Below are positions 55,478-64,000 of a stretch of 64,000 nt of DNA, one piece after another. Source of the stretch: an uncultured Clostridia bacterium (GTDB taxonomy: Bacteria > Bacillota > Clostridia > Lachnospirales > CAG-274); assembly GCA_947627855.1 (NCBI GenBank), contig CANQXR010000001.1:62001-126000 (forward strand), written 5' to 3'. The position numbers and the translations under genes are program-made. The first letter of the stretch is position 1; every line of letters starts with the position of its first letter. The notes under the pieces were generated by a model. That model was not told the DNA's origin. It was given only the letters and a program-made list of their open reading frames with translations, and did no database searches.

Positions 55478-55625
55478 ATATTCATGGATAATTCTTTGTT
55501 ATTTTAAAATATTTGTTAAAATATTATGCATTTTGCTTGTATATGCATGTCTTAAAATTATATGTTTTAAGACATTATGAAATATATAATATAATATTAG
55601 TATGAAAAACAGAAATTTGTACTAT

Positions 55626-56458
55626 ATGACAAAGAAACGACAGATTAAATCTCAAATTATAACTAAAAGACAAATTGCGGGGAAAGCGAAACGATATTGT
55701 ATTTTAGAGTGGTTTCGCTTTCTTCGTAGACGAAATCGAACAGAAAATTATGGCTATATATGCCAAAGGAATGTCACAACGCAACATAGAGGACACTCTT
55801 CGCAGGATTTACGGTTCTGAAATTTCACAAGAGCTGATTTCGCACATAACAGATAAAGTGCTTCCTGAGGTAAATGAATGGCAAAACAGACTTTTGGACA
55901 ATATTTATCCTGTGATTTTCTTTTACGGCATAGTAATCAACTCACGCAAGGACAACTGAAATATAATGTATTTATTCTGTTCTTGGAATAAATATGGAAG
56001 GACAGAAAGACATTTCAGGGACATGTATATCGAAAAACGGATCTGAAAGCTTTTATGCAAGTATAATTTATTGCCTGTCATGATAATCTTACAGAGCTTT
56101 GTAATGCTATAAATTCAATTTTTCCCAAGACAAAAAATCAGCTTTGTATAGTTCACCAAATAAGAAACGGTTGTAATTTGTTCCTTATAAGGACAGGAAA
56201 GCTGTATGTGCCGATCTCAAAAAGATATATAGTGCAGTAAATATTGACAATGCAAAGTATGCGAAGGAGGAATTTCGTGGAAAAATGGGATAATAAATAC
56301 CCTAACATAATGAAATCGTGAGATAGGAATTGGAATGATTTAACAGCATTCTTTGAATATTCTGCTGAAATAAAGAAAATAATATATACTGCCAATGCAG
56401 TAGAAAACTTGCCTATACACAGTTTTCGGTATATTTTGAAAACAAGCCTACAGCCTGA
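55626..56458 (+). pseudogene. IS256-family transposase, truncated and frameshifted relic
   Basis: Plus-strand pieces in changing frames: KKRQIKSQIITKRQ; MAIYAKGMSQRNIED with SQELISHITDKVLPEVNEW (55750-55959); then CHDNLTELCNAINSIFPKTK with LCIVHQIRNG; then KWDNKYPNIMKS. After TANAVEN the frame jumps straight to the last residues (HSFRYILK / FSVYFEN), meaning the C-terminal catalytic stretch present in copy 1 was deleted. At least four frameshifts or stops; inactive. Confidence 0.85.
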
Positions 56459-56676
56459 CGAGGTCTCTGCCCTCGAGCTCCCTAGGTTTATCTGCTTGTC
56501 TGCTTGGAAGATACCGATAACCGAAAAACAGCAGCAATAAAAATATCGCTGTATGTTTACCGTATATCTTACAATCTGCGTAGGATCGTTCCTCAGCATT
56601 GCCTTGTTGGGTTGTATATTTATTATACCACAAAATAAAATTATAATTTCATTTACACGGATTAAAATTCACAACC
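55626..56676 (+). mobile_element. Decayed IS256-family element, copy 2
   Basis: Transposase relic (55626-56458) plus a 218-bp tail (56459-56676) closely similar to that of copy 1 at 20009-20224, ending ACACGGATTAAAATTCACAACC. Opposite orientation to copy 1. It lacks the N-terminal part still visible in copy 1 and has an internal deletion, so the two decayed separately. Confidence 0.7.
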
Positions 56677-57085
56677 AAAGTGGTATCAGAATGACAGTTT
56701 ATACAGACCTTCCGGGACCTCAGCTTTATACGGCTAATTTTCTGACGAGGGAAAAGGAAAAAACGGGAATTTTTATTCATCTTTCCACCTCCTTGTTTTA
56801 GTGATGTGAATGTCAGATTTTCATCATTTTAACATAGGAGGTTCTTCTTTTTAAATTGTTGCTTAAACTCTCGCCTTTAACCTGCATAGCAGGTGATTTA
56901 TTTTTATCTCCACACAACTTAAAAGTTTTTGACTATATTGCACAAAAACTCCTTGCATTGTTATGCTTTCTATAGTATTATATTTATATAATTTATATTT
57001 TTACACAAAATACTAAAAGTATGTTTTTTCTGACTTTTTCGGAGAAAAACATACGGTATATCTGAAGCAGGAAGGAAGGGGTAGT
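56677..57085 (+). promoter_or_regulatory. Intergenic leader of the Hsp70-like operon with predicted promoter
   Basis: About 400 bp, no gene seen. A short stem CCTGC/GCAGG with T-rich sequence at 56881-56910 might be a weak terminator. The best promoter is TTGCAT (56953-56958), 17-bp spacer, TATTAT (56976-56981), about 100 bp before the first gene; GGAAGGAAGGGG directly precedes its TTG start. Confidence 0.4.
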
Positions 57086-58003
57086 TTGAAAAAAAGAGAA
57101 ATTAATGACTCCCAGTTTGATTCTGTGCTGGAGTACAGGCTCAGTTCAAATGACAAAAATTACTTTACAAATCTATTTACTCAAAAAAGGGTTTTCCTGG
57201 ATATGCTTGCTTACAGATTCAGCAAAGGGGAACCAAGATGGCTGAGTTTAATAATAAATGAAGGGAAATTGTATATAAGAGAGGATATAGAAAAGAAGTT
57301 TTTCGGTGCGGCAAGCCACTTTGAAGCCTTGTGCATTGATCTGGACATATCCGAAAGAGAGATTATTGCCTTTTACAAAGAGAGAGTACGCAGAAACAAG
57401 TATTGTATTGTAACGCAGGACGGTACAATTTTTATTAATGGAGAAAGATTTTCTCCCCATGATATAAAATTTGATAATATTAACCTCTGCATATCTGAAA
57501 GCTTTAAAAAATTTTTATTCAATTTTGCAGAGCTTTATGATTATTCGCACAACAACCTTTTCTATAATCCCGTATGCCGCTTTTCTTATAAAAACAGAGA
57601 AGATTATTATAAATTTTTGCTTGTTTTCTTTATTGAGTATGGAAAGGGAATGACAGCAGGGCAGATATTCCACCTGACGGATATATTAAGATGTTTTGAT
57701 ATATCTTCAGAGACAGCGCTTAAAACGGCGAATCTTATGTTTGAGATGAAAAATTATGATATGACACGTGTCTTGGAAGCTCTTAGTAAGAGGCTTGACA
57801 GGGAGCTTAGGGAATACCTGCTTATTGACTGTGTTTATATGATAGGCGAGGGAGGATATGACTGCATGAGCGCTGCCAAGCTAAAGGAGAAAGTCTGTGC
57901 GCTGTTTGATGAAAGCATATCGAGAGCCTTATATATTGAGGATAAAATCAGAGCAATAAAATATGCTTGCAAAGATGACAAAAATAACATATTGGAGGTA
58001 TAA
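57086..58003 (+). CDS. Unknown protein, first gene of the Hsp70-like operon
   Basis: 305 residues, soluble, rich in aromatic and charged residues; no known domain recognised. The N-terminal 120 look mixed alpha/beta (FLDMLAYRFSKGEPRWL, IVTQDGTIFINGERF), the rest largely helical (TAGQIFHLTDILRCF, LKTANLMFEMKNYDMTRVLEAL, SRALYIEDKIRAIKYAC). Start is TTG 57086 with a strong GGAAGGAAGGGG ribosome site. The Hsp70-like gene begins 2 bp after its stop, so the two are translated together. By context it could be a client-recognition or co-chaperone-like partner, but nothing in its sequence proves that. Confidence 0.65.
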   Translation: MKKREINDSQFDSVLEYRLSSNDKNYFTNLFTQKRVFLDMLAYRFSKGEPRWLSLIINEGKLYIREDIEKKFFGAASHFEALCIDLDISEREIIAFYKERVRRNKYCIVTQDGTIFINGERFSPHDIKFDNINLCISESFKKFLFNFAELYDYSHNNLFYNPVCRFSYKNREDYYKFLLVFFIEYGKGMTAGQIFHLTDILRCFDISSETALKTANLMFEMKNYDMTRVLEALSKRLDRELREYLLIDCVYMIGEGGYDCMSAAKLKEKVCALFDESISRALYIEDKIRAIKYACKDDKNNILEV

Positions 58004-58005
58004 AA

Positions 58006-60561
58006 ATGATAAAACCATATCAAATCAATTTGCATTTTACTGATAAGACAGAAACTATGACAATAGAGCTCAAGAGTACGAGTTCTAAAATATCAGAAAT
58101 AAGTCTGCCCCAGATGATCACACCTGAGAATTACAGTGGCAAGCTTGAGAGAATAGAGTATGTGTACGATGATGGTAATCCTGAAAGCAATGGCTGTAAG
58201 GAAGTCATACTCAAGGATAAAGAAGAAATAAATAATCAGATTGAGCAATGGAAAAATTATGGCACAATAGACTATAAGACTGTCAAATGCAATATACCGA
58301 CTATGGATTATTCGGACATAACAAATAAAAGACTTCTTGGGAGTGATATAATACTGGACGAAAATCTTGCTGCCAAGGATGGAGGTTTGCTGGCTTTCAG
58401 CGGAAAAAGGAATATTGAAATAAAATTAAATAATTTTGATGATTTTTTCAAGGGTTATTCTATATATAAGCAAAGGAGTATAAGAATAAATTTCAAAAAA
58501 ATTAATGACGACAGCTTTGACTATCAGAATCTTTCTACCCCTCCCATGTCTTTATCCGTGGACGACATCAAAGAAAACATGATTGTTGAACTTGACACAA
58601 ATTTTTTGGGCAGGCAGATATTTGATGTGGAAAAGTATAGGGAATTTAAGGCTCTTCAGCTTGGAGGAGATGTTGAAATAAGCTTTGCCGATGAAAGCGA
58701 GGAGGTTGTATTTAAGTTTCCCCTTTGTATCACTCTGAGAAATACATATCCTGATGTATGTGATCTGATTAGTGAGGAACCCGCATCAATTGATTTTGGC
58801 ACATCCTCTACCTGTGTTGCTATAAGGGGCGAAAACGGGCAGCCTGAGCTTCTTACTATATCTTCTGAAGACAGCCGGGGGAAAAAATATAACAAATACG
58901 AGAACCCTACAAATATAATGCTTTTTCGCTGGGATTCTCTCTACAGAGAATGGAAGCTGGAAAATAATTTCCCTCCTGTTATGAAAAAGGGCAGCATAGG
59001 TGACCACAACAGCGGAAAAAATCCTGATTTTGACTTTGGGTACAGCGTCAAGAATATTCTTGGAGAAACCAGTAAGGCCGAAATTAACGCCATTCTCACC
59101 CTTATTAAAATGATACCCTATGATGTGGTTGTCAAGGGAAGCCAGATAAATTTAAATCCCTTTTCTATTGAAGAAAGAAATAAATATATTTATATCGTGA
59201 CAGACCCGGAGGAGCAGGACGAAAACCATCTCGATCCTGTGGCTTTCTATGGTTATCTCATAGGAAGTGCAATAAACGATCTTTCAAAGAGAAATAAGAT
59301 ATACAATAAATTTCAGATCACCAGCCCTTCAAAATTCAGTGCGGAGATAAAGAAAAAAATCAAGAAATCTCTTGAATATGGTCTGAAGCGCTCCTTGCCT
59401 CTGCCCCTGAGAAGTAAAATAAGTACAGAGATGGAATATTATGAACCGGTAGCATATATAGGCGCTGTTTGCGGCACAAATTATTTCCGTGTGGGAGAGA
59501 GCGAAAGCAAGATGTTTGCTGTCTATGATTTTGGCGGAGGCACTCTTGATTTTTCATATGGCATTGTCACAAACAACTCTGAGGAAGAAACAAGTATAAA
59601 TATTCTGGGAGTTTCGGGCGATGAGAATATAGGGGGAGAAAAACTTATAGAAAAAATTTCCTTCATAATTTATGAAAACAATAAGGAAGAAATGATAGAA
59701 TCTGATATTCCTATCACCCTGCCTTATAATTCAGAGCTTCCCGATGAAATTCCCGAGAGGCTTGTAACTCCATCAAATTATGCAAGAGCAAACATGAACA
59801 CCATAAGCGAGCATATTTCCAGAGGTTGCTTTGAGGGGGAGGCAGATACAGATAAAACAGCCGTTGAATGTACATTATTTAAAGCAACCGGTGAAGGTGT
59901 AAACACAACTCTCATTGTCAATTACGATGATATTTTTGATGAGCTCCATAATATTATTTCAAAGACAATAGATATGTTTGCCAATGAAATGGATTCAGCC
60001 TTCAGAGATACAGCCGGATATAAGCGGGAGGACGTGTATATTTTCAAAGCAGGAAACAGCTCAAAAAACCGTTTTGTAGAGCAATTAATGAATAAAAAAT
60101 TCAACAAAGATAAAATCTGTATGATTGATCAGATAAAAGCGGGTACAGCAAGAAATATGCGTTATGCTATTACCCCCAAAACTGCCGTAGCCTTCGGCAG
60201 GCTAAAGCTGAACAACTTTGAGGTAATTATGCCGGAGTTTATGTTCAGGTATTATGTAGGCTACATAAATGAAGGCTCAGGAATGTTCAAAACCTGTATA
60301 GAGAAAAATTCCGGAGACAAAAGCTGGCACAAGCTTAAAAAAATAACAGGCAATATTGTTGATTTATATTATACCGAAGCAAAGACTAATGATGCAGATG
60401 CGGAGGGTTTCAAGAGGGTGCCGCTGAACACGGAAGGCAGAAGGGGCGAATTTGTATATCTGAGGATTGCAGATGAGATAACCATTGAATATTGCATATC
60501 GGGCACAGTACCTGAAAGTGATTTTCCACAAAGTAAAATATACAGTAAAAGGCTGTTATGA
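58006..60561 (+). CDS. Hsp70/actin-superfamily ATPase with long N-terminal extension
   Basis: 851 residues. The first 255 residues are an extension of unknown fold. The Hsp70-like ATPase follows: phosphate-1 motif SIDFGTSSTCVAIRG (about 259), a central insert-rich lobe, phosphate-2 motif VYDFGGGTLDFS (about 506) and an adenosine-type motif FKAGNSSKNRF (about 677). About 245 residues separate the phosphate motifs, more than in DnaK. A C-terminal 150-residue region (IMPEFMFRYYVGYINEG) replaces the DnaK substrate-binding domain; no EEVD-like end. Likely an ATP-driven remodelling factor with its own partners rather than a general chaperone (inference). GGAGG before ATG. Confidence 0.83.
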   Translation: MIKPYQINLHFTDKTETMTIELKSTSSKISEISLPQMITPENYSGKLERIEYVYDDGNPESNGCKEVILKDKEEINNQIEQWKNYGTIDYKTVKCNIPTMDYSDITNKRLLGSDIILDENLAAKDGGLLAFSGKRNIEIKLNNFDDFFKGYSIYKQRSIRINFKKINDDSFDYQNLSTPPMSLSVDDIKENMIVELDTNFLGRQIFDVEKYREFKALQLGGDVEISFADESEEVVFKFPLCITLRNTYPDVCDLISEEPASIDFGTSSTCVAIRGENGQPELLTISSEDSRGKKYNKYENPTNIMLFRWDSLYREWKLENNFPPVMKKGSIGDHNSGKNPDFDFGYSVKNILGETSKAEINAILTLIKMIPYDVVVKGSQINLNPFSIEERNKYIYIVTDPEEQDENHLDPVAFYGYLIGSAINDLSKRNKIYNKFQITSPSKFSAEIKKKIKKSLEYGLKRSLPLPLRSKISTEMEYYEPVAYIGAVCGTNYFRVGESESKMFAVYDFGGGTLDFSYGIVTNNSEEETSINILGVSGDENIGGEKLIEKISFIIYENNKEEMIESDIPITLPYNSELPDEIPERLVTPSNYARANMNTISEHISRGCFEGEADTDKTAVECTLFKATGEGVNTTLIVNYDDIFDELHNIISKTIDMFANEMDSAFRDTAGYKREDVYIFKAGNSSKNRFVEQLMNKKFNKDKICMIDQIKAGTARNMRYAITPKTAVAFGRLKLNNFEVIMPEFMFRYYVGYINEGSGMFKTCIEKNSGDKSWHKLKKITGNIVDLYYTEAKTNDADAEGFKRVPLNTEGRRGEFVYLRIADEITIEYCISGTVPESDFPQSKIYSKRLL

Positions 60562-60573
60562 GGGTGAGTTTTT

Positions 60574-61806
60574 ATGAAAAAAAAGAATCATAAAAATATA
60601 AGGGAGGAAAGAAAAGTGAAACATAACAGAAAAGATATTAAAATTATGGATGCGATACATTCAATACTTGATAAGATTGAAGTCGTAGATGCGATATCTT
60701 CAAAACTTGACAATATTATTGATTCATTGAAGCTGGATAAGAAACAGTTTGAAGAAAAGCTGAGTGCTGCGGAAGATGAAAAAAACAAGCTGACTGATAT
60801 GCTTAAAGATGCAGAAGAAAAGCGTGACTGGTACAACGGGGAAAAGGAGTACTATAAAAAGGAATTTCAGAAAGTCAGCGACGAACTCAACAACAAAACA
60901 GCTGAGTTTGATGAAGTGAAAAATAAGGTAAACAGCCTCAAAGCGGAAAAGGATAAAGTTCTGAAAGAGCTTGACAGCGAAAGGGACAATACAAGAGCAC
61001 TTGAAAGCTCAAAGAAGGCTTTGGAGAAAGAACTTGAAGTTGAGCGAGAAAGGGCAAGTTCTCTTGAAGAAGAAAAAAATGATGTCTGTGAAAAGCTTAT
61101 AAATGAAAAGTGCAAAATAGAGGAGTTTGAAGTCGCAATAAAGACTATTGAAACGGAGCTTGCCGAAGCGAAGAATGTGATCGATTCTTATGAAGCCGAA
61201 AATTGTGAGCTCAGAAGTGCCATTGAATCAGAAAAGGAAAATAATAATAAGCTTTCAGAGGAAAAAAACGGTATAGAAGCAGAGTTTGTCAGAATTAAAG
61301 CAAAGGCAGATGAGTTGTCAGTGTCAGAAAGTGAGTTCAGAAACGCTGCTGAACCCTTTGTAAAAATTGCAGAGCTGATGTTTAAATGTCCTTCAATGGA
61401 ATGGCTTATAAATGATGAGCTTAAGCTTAGTTCCGGACCTGAAATGTCTGTCACTGACATTATCACCTTTATAAATCGCTTTGCTTGGGACTTTACCTTT
61501 GCAAGACTTATTTATGATTCAATGTCTAAAAGCAAGAGCAAAACTCAGGAGTCTATTACAGATGATGAGCTTGTTCTTGTAAATGCTGTAAATGATTATT
61601 ATAAGGAGAAGTACGATTTTGTGGATTTTGATGTCCTTGACTGTATGGAAATAACCGACGGCAGGGAGATTGAGTTTGACAGAAAAAAGATGGCAGATCT
61701 GAACGATAGCTTCAACTACGAAATTGCCACCGCAAAAAAGCTCTATGTGCCTGCCCTTATAACATTCAAAGGCAAGTTGGAAAGAAAAGCTCTTATAGAG
61801 GGGTGA
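60574..61806 (+). CDS. Coiled-coil protein of the Hsp70-like operon
   Basis: 410 residues. Residues about 25-265 form a near-continuous coiled coil rich in Glu, Lys and Leu (KKALEKELEVERERASSLEEEK is typical, quoted in part). The C-terminal 145 residues are globular (AEPFVKIAELMFKCPSMEWL, YDFVDFDVLDCMEITDGREI, LYVPALITFKGKLERK). Long coils next to an Hsp70-type ATPase invite comparison with GrpE-like exchange factors, but no GrpE signature is seen. ATG 60574 has GAGGGTGAG 8 bp upstream; an equally well-placed GTG at 60616 (AAGGGAGG) could be the true start. It overlaps or abuts the radical SAM gene. Confidence 0.72.
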   Translation: MKKKNHKNIREERKVKHNRKDIKIMDAIHSILDKIEVVDAISSKLDNIIDSLKLDKKQFEEKLSAAEDEKNKLTDMLKDAEEKRDWYNGEKEYYKKEFQKVSDELNNKTAEFDEVKNKVNSLKAEKDKVLKELDSERDNTRALESSKKALEKELEVERERASSLEEEKNDVCEKLINEKCKIEEFEVAIKTIETELAEAKNVIDSYEAENCELRSAIESEKENNNKLSEEKNGIEAEFVRIKAKADELSVSESEFRNAAEPFVKIAELMFKCPSMEWLINDELKLSSGPEMSVTDIITFINRFAWDFTFARLIYDSMSKSKSKTQESITDDELVLVNAVNDYYKEKYDFVDFDVLDCMEITDGREIEFDRKKMADLNDSFNYEIATAKKLYVPALITFKGKLERKALIEG

Positions 61807-61811
61807 GCGCC

Positions 61812-62414
61812 TTGAGAGTAAGCTATGAAGCCGTTACTACTTCTTTAGGTCCGGGAGAGAGATATGTTATATGGGTTCAAGGCTGTAAAAAAAGATGTAA
61901 TGGCTGTATCAACCCCGAAGGACAGGATGAAAACGGCGGTCACGAAAGGAATGCAGAGGATATATTGGAGGATATCTGCAGCAAAAGAAATCTGACCGGA
62001 ATAACCATAAGCGGAGGAGAGCCTTTTTTGCAGGCTGAGGAAATAAGAAGGCTTTTAAGGCTTGTGAAGAGCAAGACCGGTTTGGATGTTATGCTGTATT
62101 CCGGATATACATATGAGGAGCTTCTGAAAATATATGGCAGTCTGGCGGAGGATATATTTGCACTCACAGATATTTTTATAGACGGAGAATATGTCGAGGA
62201 GCTAAACAATAACTCTATGTACAGAGGTTCAGACAATCAGAAAATATATTTTTTTACCGATAAATACAGGTATGCAGCCCCAAAAATAAACTCTTCAAAA
62301 AACAGGGATTTTTCATTCCGGATAAGCGAAGAGGGAGAGGTTTATTTTATAGGCATACCGCCTGTAGGGTTTTATAAAAAATTTCTGGAACATATTGCAA
62401 AAGTTAATGACTAA
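61812..62414 (+). CDS. NrdG-like radical SAM activating enzyme (4Fe-4S)
   Basis: 200 residues, close to NrdG (anaerobic ribonucleotide reductase activase): LGPGERYVIWVQGC, the CxxxCxxC cluster at Cys25, Cys29, Cys32, INPEG, and SGGEPFLQ for SAM binding. NrdG normally makes a glycyl radical on NrdD; no NrdD or other glycyl-radical enzyme is in view. TTG 61812 is preferred because GAGGGG lies 8 bp upstream; a GTG at 61803 overlaps the previous stop but has no ribosome site. The C-terminal 60 residues (KIYFFTDKYRYAAPKINSSK) go beyond the minimal fold. It may modify a protein of this operon (inference). Confidence 0.85.
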   Translation: MRVSYEAVTTSLGPGERYVIWVQGCKKRCNGCINPEGQDENGGHERNAEDILEDICSKRNLTGITISGGEPFLQAEEIRRLLRLVKSKTGLDVMLYSGYTYEELLKIYGSLAEDIFALTDIFIDGEYVEELNNNSMYRGSDNQKIYFFTDKYRYAAPKINSSKNRDFSFRISEEGEVYFIGIPPVGFYKKFLEHIAKVND

Positions 62415-62426
62415 GGAGGAAGATAT

Positions 62427-63914
62427 ATGAGCGGAAGAAAAGCGTCAGAGGTAAACGGACTGCTGAGAAATGGAGAAAAAACTCGAAAGGGCTCCATGGA
62501 AAGTCTTGACAGTTCTTTAAGAGATGCAAACAATGCTTTAGCAGCAGCAAGGAAAAAGTATGGAGAGTTGTCGGAATTATCTAAAAACATAAGGAGCAAA
62601 GCTTCAAAAGAAGCCAGGCAGACGTTTCCGAATGCAGTAAGTGATGTAGAAGCTGAAATTACGGAATTGAGGGCGTCCTTAGACTCCGACAGCTTATCAG
62701 ACCTCGGTTTTGAAAAATGTGAAGAGACACGGGCAAAAATTCTGAGGGATTACAGCAGTACTGACAGCAGAGCAGAAGCTGTCAGACAAGCCATACAGCG
62801 CAGAATAAAAAACGGCAAACAATGGTATTGTGACAAGGAGTATGCCGATGCAAGAGAGGTAACGAATGATTATAAGCAGCTTGGAAAACGTGTGGATAAT
62901 CTGCGGAATGATTATTCGGCGGTATCCCGGGCTGCAAATCAGTATCTCAGTAAGGTCGGCAGGACGATTGACAGACTACATGAGCTTGCCAGCCGTCTGA
63001 ATGAACTTGATGATCAGGCTAAAAGGACAAGAGAGGTGCAAAGTATTTTTGAGTCAATAGACAGTAAATTAGCTGAAAAATTTCTTGCCAAGGAGTATGA
63101 GACCCTAAGAGAGAATGTCAAAAACTCTTTGAAAAGCATCACAGATTATATTTTCTATGATAGTGGATATTACCGGGGAATTCTTTCTGAAATTACGGAC
63201 TTTGAAACAAAGCTTCAGAAGAAGCACGCCGAATTTCTTGAAATCAAGAGCAGTGTAAAAGCAGATATTGACAGCTTGAATAAACGTCTTGAAAATAAGG
63301 TTTACAGCGTGCCCGAGGACGAGTTCAGAAAAGGTGAGCCCCGAAAGATGAACCTTATGGATTTTTTGTCCCAATATGCCAAAGGCAGATATAATGTCGG
63401 CAATAATAACATTTCCGAGATAAATGACCTTATGAAAAGCATAAAAGGTTTATATAACGAGGAAAGGTTTGACGAGGCAAAGGAGAAAATAGGAAAGGCT
63501 GTGGGGCTTATAAATGAGGCCTCCTCTTATGCTGCTCTTACTCATGGAAATAAAATGAAAACGATTCAGACTGCCCTTGATATAAGAGAAACAATGGTAG
63601 ATTTGGGATATTATGTCAGGACATCTGCAAATAAAGATTCAGATGACGGCTTTTGCATAGAATGCAGAATCGGGGATGAAATAATAAATTTCGACAAAGT
63701 TACTGTTACTGATGACGGAAAGCCCGTGATAGACATAAATCACAAGGAAGATACAAAGGGAACCTGTGCCAAGTCATGGCCCTCCATTACAAGTAAGCTG
63801 GCGGAAAAAGGTTTATTTTTCGAGGATATAAAGAAGGACGGCGTTTCAATATTTAAGCATGACACAAAAGCCCAGTCACAAATCAGTACAACAGAAAGCA
63901 CGTCACACTATTAA
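62427..63914 (+). CDS. Coiled-coil protein with C-terminal globular domain
   Basis: 495 residues. Helical, coil-rich residues 25-300 (SLRDANNALAAARKKYGEL, SRLNELDDQAKRTREV), a middle helical part to about 395 and a C-terminal domain (about 380-480) with alternating short strands (GYYVRTSANKDSDDGFCIEC, IINFDKVTVTDDGKPVIDI). The final residues are Ser/Thr-rich. No family recognised; could be a structural or client-holding partner of the Hsp70-like ATPase. AAGGAGG 8 bp before the ATG; 12 bp after the radical SAM gene, so same operon. Confidence 0.7.
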   Translation: MSGRKASEVNGLLRNGEKTRKGSMESLDSSLRDANNALAAARKKYGELSELSKNIRSKASKEARQTFPNAVSDVEAEITELRASLDSDSLSDLGFEKCEETRAKILRDYSSTDSRAEAVRQAIQRRIKNGKQWYCDKEYADAREVTNDYKQLGKRVDNLRNDYSAVSRAANQYLSKVGRTIDRLHELASRLNELDDQAKRTREVQSIFESIDSKLAEKFLAKEYETLRENVKNSLKSITDYIFYDSGYYRGILSEITDFETKLQKKHAEFLEIKSSVKADIDSLNKRLENKVYSVPEDEFRKGEPRKMNLMDFLSQYAKGRYNVGNNNISEINDLMKSIKGLYNEERFDEAKEKIGKAVGLINEASSYAALTHGNKMKTIQTALDIRETMVDLGYYVRTSANKDSDDGFCIECRIGDEIINFDKVTVTDDGKPVIDINHKEDTKGTCAKSWPSITSKLAEKGLFFEDIKKDGVSIFKHDTKAQSQISTTESTSHY

Positions 63915-63944
63915 AGAGTATATTTATGAAAGGAGATAAATACA

Positions 63945-64000
63945 GTGAATAAAGGCTCTGACCAAATTAAAGAACCCTCCCTTGATGCTCTCATCGAAGA
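63945..64000 (+). CDS. Start of a further gene in the operon (partial)
   Basis: AAAGGAGAT followed after 7 bases by GTG opens a frame that stays open to the window end (reads MNKGSDQIKEPSLDALIE). Too short to identify. Shows the operon continues to the right. Confidence 0.55.
   Translation, partial: MNKGSDQIKEPSLDALIE

Noticed and set aside
55602..55820. 72-codon frame at the start of IS relic 2 taken as a separate small gene
   Set aside because: Its residues match the transposase only in the first part and then leave frame; it is a piece of the pseudogene.

Overview
The window comes from a Gram-positive, probably spore-forming anaerobe of the Clostridia (Bacillota), most likely a gut lineage recovered from a metagenome. 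Evidence: a lipoteichoic-acid-synthase-like sulfatase, S-layer-homology (SLH) surface proteins, WXG100 and DUF4176 proteins, a SpoIIQ-like degenerate LytM protein, strong AGGAGG-type ribosome sites, frequent GTG/TTG starts and moderate GC. No rRNA, tRNA or CRISPR array was recognised.

Region 1 (1-7780) is an inverted duplication: 1-3890 is the reverse complement of 3891-7780, with the axis inside a GC-rich hairpin. Each arm holds thiE, an LtaS-like gene and the 3' part of mnmG. The lack of any visible divergence suggests an assembly fold-back rather than biology.

Region 2 (6.6-19.8 kb) looks like core chromosome: mnmG-mnmE, recQ, a small C_GCAxxG_C_C protein, a divergent type IIA topoisomerase pair, a SpoIIQ-like LytM protein and an AGCS amino-acid:sodium symporter. 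Very long GC-rich palindromes (80-100 bp) sit between these genes. Their arms differ in sequence, and I see none after about 20 kb.

Region 3 (about 20.0-56.7 kb) is accessory DNA bounded by two decayed IS256-family copies in opposite orientation, with a tyrosine integrase just inside the right one. Between them runs one long leftward cluster for an atypical type VII (ESX-like) secretion system. It holds an FHA-FtsK/SpoIIIE ATPase (EssC-like), a LytTR regulator, an unknown protein, three WXG100 proteins, a YukD-like ubiquitin fold, three larger WXG-like putative substrates each followed by a DUF4176 protein, an FHA protein, two PP2C phosphatases, two transmembrane Ser/Thr kinases with beta-propeller-like sensor parts (one RCC1), a stalk-domain protein and three SLH proteins. 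EssA, EssB and EsaA are not seen. A short acidic Thr motif recurs in both kinases and the FHA protein, suggesting a phospho-threonine relay into FHA domains.

Region 4 (57-64 kb) is a rightward operon cut by the window edge: an unknown 305-aa protein, an Hsp70/actin-like ATPase with a long N-terminal extension, a coiled-coil protein, an NrdG-like radical SAM enzyme with no glycyl-radical partner in view, and a second coiled-coil protein. I do not recognise this combination; with the kinase-coupled type VII locus it is the best candidate for an undescribed system.
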